Shown: one piece after another, positions 45,597 through 54,095 of the stretch
How positions within the stretch are numbered: position 1 is the stretch's first letter
Layout: the number at the start of each line of letters is the position of its first letter
DNA from: Cognatundibacterium curvum
GTDB taxonomy: Bacteria; Pseudomonadota; Gammaproteobacteria; Burkholderiales; Burkholderiaceae_D
Assembly (NCBI RefSeq): GCF_014284235.1
Contig: NZ_JACOGD010000003.1
Coordinates: 1 to 64,000, forward strand
DNA: 64,000 nucleotides
Direction: 5' to 3'
The notes under the pieces: model-generated
What the model was told of the DNA's origin: nothing
Seen by the model: the letters and a program-made list of their open reading frames with translations, nothing else
Database searches by the model: none
Translations under genes and position numbers: made by a program

Positions 45597-46001
45597 ATGA
45601 ATCAGCCAGAAAAACGTCAGTATCAACGCATACAATTTTTCCGTTTAGTCAAAGATCAGGATCTGATTCCGGTTTGGGTATTCAATAGCGTGTCACCGGG
45701 CAGCAGCATCGCGGCTCTGGTGATTGATATGAGTGAAACCGGTATCCAGGTGCTGACTAATGCTGAGGAAAAACCGGAAGCGATTCACTATTTTCTGCAT
45801 TTTTTAGGCGATGAAGGAAATGCATTGGATATTCCAGCCATTCAGGTGGAACGCGTTTGGTCAGAAAATGAGCAGGGCTTGTATGTCCGTAGCGGATTCA
45901 GGCTCGATGCTATCGATAGACTGACGCTGGAACTGATGCAAGACAAAATGCATAAAAATCCAGTCGCCTTCATACGCTGCAGTCTGTCGCCGGCTCAATG
46001 A
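45597..46001 (+). CDS. PilZ domain protein (c-di-GMP receptor)
   Basis: The 134-aa protein is a single PilZ domain. It has the N-terminal RxxxR (Arg7 and Arg11 in KRQYQRIQF) and the D/N-x-S-x-x-G motif in IDMSETGIQV, the two parts that bind cyclic di-GMP. Stand-alone PilZ proteins act as effectors on motility, pili or polysaccharide machinery. No such genes are nearby, so the output is unknown. The ribosome site is weak. It converges on the MFS gene 19 bases after its stop. Confidence 0.87.
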   Translation: MNQPEKRQYQRIQFFRLVKDQDLIPVWVFNSVSPGSSIAALVIDMSETGIQVLTNAEEKPEAIHYFLHFLGDEGNALDIPAIQVERVWSENEQGLYVRSGFRLDAIDRLTLELMQDKMHKNPVAFIRCSLSPAQ

Positions 46002-46020
46002 TCGCAGACGCGCTTACCGC

Positions 46021-47283
46021 TCAGCGCGTGGCGTGACGGGTGGCATCGCGGTAAAGTGAAGGAATTTTATGCTGACTCAAAATCACCATCACCAGACTGC
46101 CGGCAGCCAGTAATCCCCAGTTGATGGCAGGTGTGTTCCAGCGTTGTGCCAGGTCAAATAACAGACCACCGGCCAGGCTGCCCGTCATATTCCCCATACT
46201 CTGATACAGCATCTGACGCGACATCAGCTGGCCGGTATCGGCTGATACCCGGTCTGCATAGCGTGCGGTCAGCACATCCAGCGAAGGGCCATAAAAAATC
46301 TGGGCAAAAGACAGCAGCACCGAGGCGATGATCACTGTCGCAGCGTAGGCCGGAAACGCCAGCATGCACAGGAAACTCAGAAACAGGCTCAGGTAACCGA
46401 ATTGCAGGAAACGGAAATGGTCTTTGTTGCGCACGGCCTGTCTGGATACCGGAATTTGAAACGCAATGATCACCACGGCAGCGATCCAGAATGGGGTAGA
46501 GACGGAAAGATCCGGGGTGAATTTAGGTATATGCAGACTGAAGCCTATGGTTGGTTGCACGGCAAAGCACCAGAACACTGCGTTGGACAAATAAAACAGC
46601 AAGGGCAATTCTGACTGCTGACACCGTTCATGGCTTAGCTTTTCATTGCCGGCCACCAGATCACAGGCGAGTTTTTGTTGCTGTTCCTGCTCAAGCTGTT
46701 GCTTCAGTAAGTTGCTTTCATGGCGCACGATAGCGCGCATGGCTGCTAACATCAGTAGGCCATAGCTGATAAATGTGAGTAGCACGATCAGGAACACCAG
46801 CTTCATGGTGTGATGTGGAATCCAGCCCGCCAGCAGATAGCCTGCCACCAGGCCTATCCTGATGGCGAAAGATAAGCGGCTGAATAAAGCTGTCTGATCC
46901 AGATCGCGTAGCTTTAGCAGGTAAAACTTCAGCCCCGGAAACGACAAGCCGCTGCCCAGCCCGGCCAGCACAGCAAAGACAGCCAGCGCCCAGGCCTGTT
47001 CCAGGAATGCCATGCAATACAGGGCGATGCCCTCAAGCAAAATATTGCCGGACACCGCCAGCGGATGATTGGCTGTTGCGGGGAAACGGCTGCCTAACCA
47101 GGACCCGATTACCCGTCCCAGGTTCAGGCCGCACAAAATAGACGCAGCCCAGAACCCGGAAAATTTAATCCCGGTTTCAGACACAATCAGCGGCGTATAT
47201 AAAGCCACACCTCCCGAAGCGATGGCAACGCCAAGATAAATCAGATAAGCATTCAGGCGGGAATTCAGAGTTTGTTTATGCAT
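46021..47283 (-). CDS. Major facilitator superfamily permease
   Basis: The 420-aa protein has about 12 hydrophobic segments, with a polar loop rich in Gln/Glu (KQQLEQEQQQKLACDLVAGN) between TM6 and TM7, as MFS proteins do. FSGFWAASILCGLNLGRVIG resembles TM2 and its loop. The substrate is unknown. The ATG at 47283 gives a clean first helix (LNAYLIYLGVAIASGGVALY); a frame open 54 codons further up is polar and unlikely. No neighbour gives a clue to what it carries. Confidence 0.85.
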   Translation of the reverse strand: MHKQTLNSRLNAYLIYLGVAIASGGVALYTPLIVSETGIKFSGFWAASILCGLNLGRVIGSWLGSRFPATANHPLAVSGNILLEGIALYCMAFLEQAWALAVFAVLAGLGSGLSFPGLKFYLLKLRDLDQTALFSRLSFAIRIGLVAGYLLAGWIPHHTMKLVFLIVLLTFISYGLLMLAAMRAIVRHESNLLKQQLEQEQQQKLACDLVAGNEKLSHERCQQSELPLLFYLSNAVFWCFAVQPTIGFSLHIPKFTPDLSVSTPFWIAAVVIIAFQIPVSRQAVRNKDHFRFLQFGYLSLFLSFLCMLAFPAYAATVIIASVLLSFAQIFYGPSLDVLTARYADRVSADTGQLMSRQMLYQSMGNMTGSLAGGLLFDLAQRWNTPAINWGLLAAGSLVMVILSQHKIPSLYRDATRHATR

Positions 47284-47528
47284 GGAGCAAGTGGCCGGTA
47301 GACGGGAACTACATCTCTCCCTGAGCGGGAGACTGAAGTAGCTGGCTGCTGCCACACAGATAGCAGAATGGATAGCAGCTATTTTACCCGTCGTTAATGC
47401 CTGAGTGCAGCACAAATTAAACGGAAATTCCGTGCCAACTGTCACTGTTGCAGTCTGACCGCATGCGCTTGGTGCGGGCGGCCAGGTCGTGGGCTACAGC
47501 GTTTAGCGATGGTTTGCGTATTGAGCGA

Positions 47529-48194
47529 TCACTTGCTGACTGGCAGCAGGCGTATCGAGTAGGGCGCGTTGTACAGCTTACCGGCGGTAGTGGCTGGGTT
47601 GAATTTGCAGCTTTTGACAACACGTATGCTTTCACGGTCCAGTGCTTCATCACCGCTGGCCCATTCCAGAGAAGTGCGTTGTACTTCGCCGGTTTTACTG
47701 ACCAGGCTGCCTACCACAATGCCTAAGCCATTTTCTTTGGGATCAGCAATTTTGACAAGATCGGATTTTTCACAACTGTCCGCGATCAGTTCCGGATCTG
47801 CGTCGAAACGATATTTCTCATCCAGACGGAAGTGATAGCTGACTGCTGCCGTGATGTCTTTACCTGGTGCTTGGTCCAGGATTTTGCAGCCCACCACAGA
47901 TTTTGCCAGGGCCTCATCGAGTACCCACCAGCCACTGCTGCGTAAAAAGTCTACTGCATCGACTTTTCCGTCAGTATCAATTTTCAGTAATACTCTGGCA
48001 CTTCCATGAAACCGGTTTAATTGCGCGGCTTTGGGATATTTAGGTGGGACGCAGTGGTCGAGAATATCAATTTTTTTCAGCAGCATATCGGCTGTGGCGG
48101 GCTGTGTAGACTGCTGGGCTGACTCAGGTTCGTTCGCATAGCAAACAGAGTTGCCAAGACTGAAGATAAGAGCAGAGATAAGCAAACTGCGCAT
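47529..48194 (-). CDS. Periplasmic protein with two TonB-C-type domains
   Basis: The 221-aa protein has a signal peptide (LLISALIFSLGNSVCYANE) and then two TonB C-terminal folds in tandem. The first is YPKAAQLNRFHGSARVLLKI with DTDGKVDAVDFLRSSG, and the second is SLVSKTGEVQRTSLEWASGD with ALDRESIRVVKSCKFNPA. No membrane anchor or Pro-rich periplasm-spanning arm is present, so it cannot energise receptors like normal TonB. Single-domain relatives exist in this window (53492-53827). It may serve as a stress-related or peptidoglycan-facing protein; the role is unknown. Confidence 0.8.
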   Translation of the reverse strand: MRSLLISALIFSLGNSVCYANEPESAQQSTQPATADMLLKKIDILDHCVPPKYPKAAQLNRFHGSARVLLKIDTDGKVDAVDFLRSSGWWVLDEALAKSVVGCKILDQAPGKDITAAVSYHFRLDEKYRFDADPELIADSCEKSDLVKIADPKENGLGIVVGSLVSKTGEVQRTSLEWASGDEALDRESIRVVKSCKFNPATTAGKLYNAPYSIRLLPVSK

Positions 48195-48513
48195 AGGAAA
48201 GCACTTTCAATCAGAAGAAATACAGGACTTGCTCAAAACCGCCCCAGTGGCGTGGTGGCTCTTTGTCGTACACATTATGCTAAGTGCGTCGCCAAGCCTT
48301 GCCGGGAAAATTTTGCATCGTCCTAAAACAAATGAGAATCAGCAGAAGGTCATTGCTGAGAGAATAATTGCGTTCAAGCAAGGCCGCTGATCATAGCATG
48401 ACTACCTTGCATGAATTGTAAATAAGCCAGCAAAAATACGGGTTTGGCCAGGCAGCTGTTGTACAGATGGCGCAGGCATTCCCGCTCAGGCATCCCATCA
48501 CTCAGAAAAGTGC
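48195..48513. other. Gene-free region before the Hpt/receiver gene
   Basis: About 320 bases. A 79-codon frame on the plus strand (48151-48390) overlaps the tandem TonB-C start and lacks a ribosome site, so it was not called. No RNA gene, repeat or clear promoter was seen. Confidence 0.55.
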
Positions 48514-49266
48514 TCAGGACTTGATGAGGTGATGTACAAACTGACCAAAACTCTCTTTAAAATGCGCGTCTTTTTTGAGTATCGCATCGGGTAATTCTTT
48601 ATCATGCCTGAGCTCAGATGCTGTGACTAACACACTTTGGGTGTGCCTGTGTCTGGGGCTGGATTTTTGCATCGCGCTGATTAAGGCAAGTCCATTTAAA
48701 CGCGGCGTTTCCAGCCCGGTGACCACCAGATCGAATGGTTCAGACAAAACGCGGCCCAGGGCCAGATAACCATCATTAACGACTTCTACCCGAAAGCGGT
48801 AAGGAATCAGGATGTCACGCACTACGCTGATGATCACATCAGAGCTTTCTACGATCAGTGCCGAATAGCTGCATTGTGCGGTGCGCAGCCGGATATGACT
48901 CAATTGCGCACGGATATCATCACCGGGTAATTCTTGCTGTCGGTATAGCAGGATCACACGTCGTAACAGATCCAGGTACTCCAGCGCCGTCGGAGTGAAA
49001 CGCTCACGTAGTAAGCCCGGCTGCTCTATTAATGCAGAAATCAGATCTTCAAACGGGTGACAAATATCAGACACGATATGCATGCCGTAGGTACCACCAC
49101 TGCCTTTCAGGCTATGAATACGCCGGTATAACTCTCTGCACGTCTCCAGATTAAAGGAGTGTGCATCCATGTGCAGGATCAGATTTTCCAGTTCATCCAG
49201 TTGGGAAGGCAGATCATTGAGGTAGTGAGCGCGCAATGCATCCAGCATTGCCTGAGCCTTATTCAT
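48514..49266 (-). CDS. Hpt domain fused to a degenerate receiver domain
   Basis: The 250-aa cytoplasmic protein joins a histidine phosphotransfer domain (RRIHSLKGSGGTYGM, phospho-accepting His51) to a CheY-like domain (YSALIVESSDVIISVVRDIL onward). In the receiver the phosphoacceptor position is Gly: DLVVTGLETPRLNG, where active receivers have an Asp six residues into this motif. So the second domain cannot be phosphorylated in the normal way and probably binds a partner. The start at 49266 has no good ribosome site; a GTG at 49425 opens 53 more codons and is possible. Hpt proteins relay phosphoryl groups from hybrid kinases, none of which is near. Confidence 0.83.
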   Translation of the reverse strand: MNKAQAMLDALRAHYLNDLPSQLDELENLILHMDAHSFNLETCRELYRRIHSLKGSGGTYGMHIVSDICHPFEDLISALIEQPGLLRERFTPTALEYLDLLRRVILLYRQQELPGDDIRAQLSHIRLRTAQCSYSALIVESSDVIISVVRDILIPYRFRVEVVNDGYLALGRVLSEPFDLVVTGLETPRLNGLALISAMQKSSPRHRHTQSVLVTASELRHDKELPDAILKKDAHFKESFGQFVHHLIKS

Positions 49267-49423
49267 AGGGAGAGTGCCTGTTTTTTTAGGGTCAGTATCC
49301 GTGACGCATTCTGTCTGGCCTTGATGCGTTTCCTGCTGCAGTGTGAGCTTAGCTTTTCGCTGCGTCAATTCCAGCACCGGAAAAATGTATGTTTCTCTTG
49401 CTAAATGTTGTAAAAATAATCGC

Positions 49424-49435
49424 ACGAACGTTCGT
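49424..49435. promoter_or_regulatory. Perfect 12-bp palindrome upstream of the Hpt gene
   Basis: ACGAACGTTCGT is a perfect palindrome about 160 bases upstream of the Hpt start and 260 bases before the OmpX-like gene, in the divergent region between them. It looks like a TetR-type operator. No adjacent TetR gene exists, so the regulator would act in trans. Confidence 0.5.
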
Positions 49436-49697
49436 GAAGCATACGTTTCTTTATATCTGAAATTCGTCGCTTGGTGTAAAAATAATACTCTTAATTGTGT
49501 TAAATAGTGGTTGTAGTATTGATTTTCAGTACCTTTCTTCTAGTTAAGATGCACTTTGAGATAATTGATTTTCTTCAAGTGAGCAGGCTGTCAGACTGTG
49601 TTCACGGTGAAGCAAACAGGAGTAAGCGCAATGCAAACTTGCGTAGCACCTGTGGATTCAGTCGAAGACTCTATACACAATGACTAAGGATATGACT

Positions 49698-50285
49698 ATG
49701 TTGAAAAATAAATTAATCAGTGCAGGCCTGGTAGCAGCTGGTCTTTTGTTGAGCGCAGCGGCGTCTGCCCAGGTCTATGTGGGCGGCACTATCGGTAAAG
49801 CAAAATGGAATAACGATTGCAGCGGCACCACCACTTGCAGCACAAACGCCAATACCTACAAATTATTGGGCGGCTACAACATCAATAACACGTTTGCGGT
49901 AGAAGGCAGTTACTATTCGCTGGGAACGATAGACGCGTCTTACCGCGATGCCAAGTCCAGCGGCACAGCCAGCCTGAAAGGTAAAGCGTTTGAATTGGCC
50001 GGTATCGCTAAATATGACCTCACCAATGAACTGACTGGCTTTGCTAAACTGGGTATCGCCAGCGTTAAGGCAGAAGGCAGCGCAAGCGGTAGCGTTGCTG
50101 GTTTGGGCAGTTTCACCGGCTCAGATTCCACTACTTCTACCCAACCTGTGTTTGGTCTGGGTCTGACTTACAAGCTGACCAAAGAACTGGCGCTGCGCGG
50201 TGAATTCGAAACACGCAAAGTCAAGTTTGGTGATGACAAATCTGCTGTGAACAACCTGTCGGTCGGTGTGCAATACGCATTCTGA
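49698..50285 (+). CDS. Small outer-membrane beta-barrel protein (OmpX/Opa-like)
   Basis: The 195-aa protein has a signal peptide (LVAAGLLLSAAASAQVYVGG), then an eight-stranded barrel with alternating strands (TYKLLGGYNINNTFAVEGSY, FELAGIAKYDLTNELTGFAK) and an aromatic end (VGVQYAF). This is the small OmpX/Ail-type porin fold, linked to adhesion, serum resistance or envelope stability. The start follows AAGGA at a normal distance; a second ATG 6 codons up is less likely. A clear terminator follows. It is read away from the Hpt gene. Confidence 0.9.
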   Translation: MLKNKLISAGLVAAGLLLSAAASAQVYVGGTIGKAKWNNDCSGTTTCSTNANTYKLLGGYNINNTFAVEGSYYSLGTIDASYRDAKSSGTASLKGKAFELAGIAKYDLTNELTGFAKLGIASVKAEGSASGSVAGLGSFTGSDSTTSTQPVFGLGLTYKLTKELALRGEFETRKVKFGDDKSAVNNLSVGVQYAF

Positions 50286-50331
50286 TCCCCCGTTGTAAAG
50301 TGCAGTGTCGATGACGCTGCATTGCCTTAAT

Positions 50332-50375
50332 ACTCAGCCCCGTACGGCCATCTGGTCGTCCGGGGCTGAGTTTAT
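50332..50375 (+). terminator. Terminator after the OmpX-like gene
   Basis: ACTCAGCCCCG pairs with CGGGGCTGAGT around an 18-base loop and is followed by TTATT. The T tract is short but the stem is 11 bp. Confidence 0.8.
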
Positions 50376-50399
50376 TACTGATCTTATTGCTGTTCCTAT

Positions 50400-50903
50400 T
50401 TATTCTGTCGGGCGGCAGAAATCCTGTTCTATCCAGTGCAGTGCGCTTTGGCGGCTTAGTTTGAAATGTGGAGCCACCCGCACGCGTGCAATTTCTTCGC
50501 CGAACTGGTCGGCAGCGCTCAGCTCGGCATACGGTTCATATTCATCCGGGATGATTTGCAAACGCACGGTGTAATCACTGTCAGCATGGCTGAGTTGTAC
50601 GCTTTTATGTAGCTGCGCATGCAATTGCTGTTCGTGTCGTCGTATCACTTCGCAGGCCGTTTTTACCAGCGTACGGAAGGCATTGCCATCCAGCGGTTTA
50701 GGATTTTTTTTATCCCTGCCCATAGTCCAGGGGCCGACCAGCGCGGGTTCCGGTTCGCCATCCTTGATCATGGCAACCGCCCAGCCATCGTCATCTTCAT
50801 TTTTGATGACACGGGCGGTCCAGCCTTTATCGCGCCATAGGCGCGCTTCCTGTATGGTGTCGGGGATGTCGCCGGAACTGGCATTGTTTGATGCTTGTGA
50901 CAA
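50400..50903 (-). CDS. Conserved hypothetical protein
   Basis: The 167-aa soluble protein has no signal peptide. A first part (ARLWRDKGWTARVIKNEDDD) and an alpha/beta region (NAFRTLVKTACEVIRRHEQQ) are visible, with no domain I can name. The start is a TTG at 50903 with AGAGAGAA upstream, and no in-frame ATG is close. It converges on the OmpX-like gene, and the cytochrome c gene lies upstream on the same strand. Confidence 0.68.
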   Translation of the reverse strand: MSQASNNASSGDIPDTIQEARLWRDKGWTARVIKNEDDDGWAVAMIKDGEPEPALVGPWTMGRDKKNPKPLDGNAFRTLVKTACEVIRRHEQQLHAQLHKSVQLSHADSDYTVRLQIIPDEYEPYAELSAADQFGEEIARVRVAPHFKLSRQSALHWIEQDFCRPTE

Positions 50904-50994
50904 GTTGATTCTCTCTCAGGGCTGCTGCAAATTAGCCGAGGCAAATTTTGCGAAGGCGCCATCCTACACTGTTCGGTGCTTCAGGTGTGGGTGC

Positions 50995-51390
50995 TCAGTC
51001 TTGCTGGCGCAGGTAAGCCAGGATATTGGCCAGTTGCTGCTCATTGCTGATGCCATAAAAGCGCATCTTATTCCCCGGTACTACTTCACCCGGTGCGCGC
51101 AAAAAAGCCACCAGTTTCTCGTCCGTCCACACAAAGCCTGCATTTTTCATCGCACTGGAATAGGCAAAGTCTGGCACTGACCCGGCTTTGCGTCCTACTA
51201 CCTGATACAGCGGCGGGCCAAATCCGGCGCGTGCTGCAGGCCCGGTCTGATGACAGGAAATACAGATGCGGAAACTGGCTTTACCCGCTTTGGCATCACC
51301 CGCAGGCAAAGCCGCACTGGCAGGCAGCGCAAAACCAGCCAATAGCAGCAGTGAAGCGGGGCGCAGGGATTTCATCATGGCGTAGTGCAT
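50995..51390 (-). CDS. Small class I cytochrome c
   Basis: The 131-aa periplasmic haem protein has a signal peptide (ASLLLLAGFALPASAALP), then the CxxCH haem site in ICISCHQTGP and the axial Met in GNKMRFYGI. It resembles the short c-type cytochromes of the cytochrome c2/c550 group. It could donate electrons to an oxidase or reductase, but no such gene lies close. Three Met codons cluster at the start; the first was used. Confidence 0.9.
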   Translation of the reverse strand: MHYAMMKSLRPASLLLLAGFALPASAALPAGDAKAGKASFRICISCHQTGPAARAGFGPPLYQVVGRKAGSVPDFAYSSAMKNAGFVWTDEKLVAFLRAPGEVVPGNKMRFYGISNEQQLANILAYLRQQD

Positions 51391-51511
51391 GGCAGGGCTG
51401 TGTGAATGGGATCGGTTACATATTGTGCGACAGAATCACAAAGTTTGCACTGCGACTCTTGTATTCTCAGCGTTCGCAGCCACTATAGTCTGACATCACA
51501 GGAGTATCCCC

Positions 51512-51688
51512 ATGTTTGTATTACATCATCCTCAGCCTGTGCGGCCACGCAAAGAAGTCGCGACTTTACAGGTGCAACAACAGCAGAAAACCAGTGTGCC
51601 GCAGATACTGGTGGCGCGCCAGCCAGCTATTGGTAATACGGATGCTACTGCGCCTGCACTAGTGAAACCAGCAACGGATGCCAAATAA
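51512..51688 (+). CDS. Small 58-aa Gln/Pro-rich protein
   Basis: A 58-codon frame begins MFVLHHPQPVRPRKEVATLQ and ends LVKPATDAK. AGGAG lies at a good distance before the ATG, and TTGTAT with TATAGT 19 bases apart precede it, which argues for expression. The composition is low complexity. I do not recognise it. A GC-rich hairpin (ACAGCGGC/GCCGCTGT) follows at 51691-51722 but lacks a T run. Confidence 0.5.
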   Translation: MFVLHHPQPVRPRKEVATLQVQQQQKTSVPQILVARQPAIGNTDATAPALVKPATDAK

Positions 51689-51783
51689 AAAACAGCGGCG
51701 CACCGGTGAGGTGGGCCGCTGTCCGCGCTTGCTTAGCGCAAGCTGTGGTCTGGCAAATTAGTTTGCTGCATTAGTTTGCTGAC

Positions 51784-53259
51784 TTAGTTGGCCACCTTAG
51801 CCGGTATCCGCTCCAGCACCGCCAGCAACAATGTCCAGTATTGACCGACGGTTTCGATGTTGACCATCTCATCCGGGCCGTGTGGATAACGGATAGTCGG
51901 GCCTATCGATACCATGTCCAGATCCGGATAATGTTTTTTGAACAGGCCACACTCCAGACCCGCATGGATCACCATGATCACGGGTTCCTTGTGATAAATG
52001 CTCTCATAAGTTTGACGTACGATCGCCATCACCGGTGAGCTGGTGTCTGGTTTCCAGCCCGGATAGCAACCGGAAAAAGCGATCTGCGCGCCAGCCAGGT
52101 CGCTCAGACTTTGCAGGCTGCTTTCTATGTTTTCACGGCCACTGTCGATCAGTGAGCGTATCAGGCACAGGACGGTGACTTTGTCGCTGCTGGTACTGAT
52201 CACACCGACGTTCAGCGAACTCTCAGTCACACCGGCGATCTCGTCGCTCATGCGGATCACGCCGTTAGGGCAGCTGTTGATCAGGTTGATCAGTGTGCGC
52301 TGGCTGTCCGCCTGCAGAGTTTGCGCTGGTGCTGTGCTGGTTTCTAATTGCAGTTTCAATGCAGGTTCTGCACTCGCCAGTTCCGCTTGCAGTATGGCCT
52401 GATATTGCGACACGCGTTGTTGCAGCAAGCCGGCCTGTGCGGTTGGAACGGTAAAGCTGCATTGCGCTTCACGCGGGATCGCATTACGCAGCGAGCCTCC
52501 TTTGATCTCTGACAGCGCCAGACCCAGCTCTGCCGCATGGCCTGCCAAAAAACGTGCGATCAGTTTGTTTGCATTGCCACGGCCCAGATGGATATTCACA
52601 CCCGAGTGACCACCTTTTAAGCCAGACAAACTCAATGTATACGCCTGCTGATCTGCGGCTGCAGTCTGCCAGCTGACCGGTAATGAAATCTCTGCGTCCA
52701 CGCCACCGGCGCAGCCCATGTAAATTTCGCCTTCCTGTTCGGAGTCGGTATTGATCAGGATTTCTGCCTCCAGCATGCCAGGCTGCAGGCCGAAAGCGCC
52801 TGTCATGCCGGCTTCTTCATCGACCGTCAGCAGCACTTCCAGCGGGCCATGGCGGATATCATCCGCGCCCAGTATCGCCAGTGCAGATGCCATACCGATG
52901 CCATTGTCGGCACCCAGCGTGGTTCCGGTCGCCTTGACCCAGTCACCATCTATGCGTGGCTGAATAGGATCGGTCACGAAGTCATGCACCTTATCGGCAT
53001 TTTTTTGCGGCACCATATCAATATGCGCCTGTATCACCACCATTTTGCGGTCTTCCATGCCAGCCGTGGCTGGTTTGCGGATAATCAGATTACCTACCTG
53101 ATCCACTACCACCGGCAGGCCGCGTTGTTTCGCCCAGTCCTGGATCAGCTGGCTCAGCGCAGCTTCGTGCTTGGATGGGTGTGGGACTGCACAGATTTGT
53201 TCAAACCAGTGCCACAAAGGGCGAGGGAAAAGCTGATTCAGTTCGGTAGTGGTGGTCAC
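51784..53259 (-). CDS. pepD: Aminoacyl-histidine dipeptidase (PepD, M20 family)
   Basis: The 491-aa cytosolic metallopeptidase cleaves His- and other dipeptides. The M20 metal site is seen as VIQAHIDMVPQK (His and Asp ligands), LGADNGIGMA, and VDEEAGMTGAFGLQ (Glu base), and the C-terminal dimerisation domain follows. The length is typical of PepD. The start is a GTG at 53259 with CAGGA upstream; the frame runs 38 codons further but crosses the leader. No partner gene is adjacent, and the small TonB-C gene follows on the same strand. Confidence 0.93.
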   Translation of the reverse strand: MTTTTELNQLFPRPLWHWFEQICAVPHPSKHEAALSQLIQDWAKQRGLPVVVDQVGNLIIRKPATAGMEDRKMVVIQAHIDMVPQKNADKVHDFVTDPIQPRIDGDWVKATGTTLGADNGIGMASALAILGADDIRHGPLEVLLTVDEEAGMTGAFGLQPGMLEAEILINTDSEQEGEIYMGCAGGVDAEISLPVSWQTAAADQQAYTLSLSGLKGGHSGVNIHLGRGNANKLIARFLAGHAAELGLALSEIKGGSLRNAIPREAQCSFTVPTAQAGLLQQRVSQYQAILQAELASAEPALKLQLETSTAPAQTLQADSQRTLINLINSCPNGVIRMSDEIAGVTESSLNVGVISTSSDKVTVLCLIRSLIDSGRENIESSLQSLSDLAGAQIAFSGCYPGWKPDTSSPVMAIVRQTYESIYHKEPVIMVIHAGLECGLFKKHYPDLDMVSIGPTIRYPHGPDEMVNIETVGQYWTLLLAVLERIPAKVAN

Positions 53260-53434
53260 GATAAATATCCTGTAAAAACATAGCGCTTGCGTATGCGGCT
53301 GGCAGCCATCTACAGCAAGGCGGGCCGCGCGGCGGAAGCGGAAAGAAGACCCGCAGTTTACCATAGCGGGCATACGGCTAAGTGTCCGTAGCTGTACTGA
53401 CCGTGAGGGCGGTGCGGCTTAGTAACAAAGGCAA

Positions 53435-53465
53435 TAAAAAAGGATGACACCCGGTCATCCTTTTT
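53435..53465. terminator. Terminator between pepD and the small TonB-C gene
   Basis: AAAAAGGATGAC and GTCATCCTTTTT form a perfect 12-bp stem around ACCCG, with an A run before and a T run after, so it works for both strands. Confidence 0.92.
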
Positions 53466-53491
53466 GTCACAGCTTCATTGCGCAGACTGAA

Positions 53492-53827
53492 TTACGACAG
53501 GCTCCAGACGTATTCCAGTTTCGTCCAGACTTGCTGTGCTTTACCGTCTTTGCTGCCTGGTTTGAATTTGCAGGAAGAGAAAATCTTGGCAGTTGCCTTG
53601 TCCAGGGTTTTGGAGCCGCTGGATTTTTCGATTTTAGAATCCATCACGTTTCCATCCGCACCGACCAGCACTGCCAGCGTGACAGAACCACTTTCCTCAT
53701 TGATCAATGCCGCTTTTGGATAAACCACTTTTTCGCAAGTGTTTTTATCCATTACAGGGGAAATTTCGTTGGCAGAGACGCTGGACACAACAGCCAGCAA
53801 CGCAGTAGCTAATAGAATTTTTTTCAT
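53492..53827 (-). CDS. Small periplasmic TonB-C domain protein
   Basis: The 111-aa protein has a signal peptide (LLATALLAVVSSVSANE) and one TonB C-terminal domain (YPKAALINEESGSVTLAVLV, then SSGSKTLDKATAKIFSSCKF). It is related to the tandem-domain protein at 47529-48194. Like that protein it has no anchor or Pro-rich linker, so it is not a usual energy transducer. Such orphan domains may bind receptors or cell-wall components. The ribosome site is weak. Confidence 0.82.
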   Translation of the reverse strand: MKKILLATALLAVVSSVSANEISPVMDKNTCEKVVYPKAALINEESGSVTLAVLVGADGNVMDSKIEKSSGSKTLDKATAKIFSSCKFKPGSKDGKAQQVWTKLEYVWSLS

Positions 53828-54095
53828 GGGAAAATGCTCAATACAGACAAAGGTAAAAATGAATCAACAATCCGTGCCGGCGCGCAAATTTGTGCAGCGC
53901 AATAAACATGCGGGATTTTACGTATTTACTTTCTGAGTGGCAATTCATTTTGAAAAAAATTTGCCTGTTTATTCAACAGTAAAGCCGGTTCTGCACGAAA
54001 ATAGTGCGACTTGACTGCAACTGGTATTGATTGCATTACGACTGGCATTTGAAGTGGCATTGCACCGGTGCACAATGCCCGTGCTTCAGGCGCGC

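Noticed and set aside
48151-48390. 79-codon plus-strand frame upstream of the Hpt gene
   Set aside because: Overlaps the tandem TonB-C gene start, has no ribosome site, and its hydrophobic part is short.
49267-49425. Longer N-terminus for the Hpt/receiver protein starting at a GTG
   Set aside because: The extra 53 residues look unstructured and would overlap the palindrome region; the internal ATG gives a normal Hpt start. Not fully excluded.
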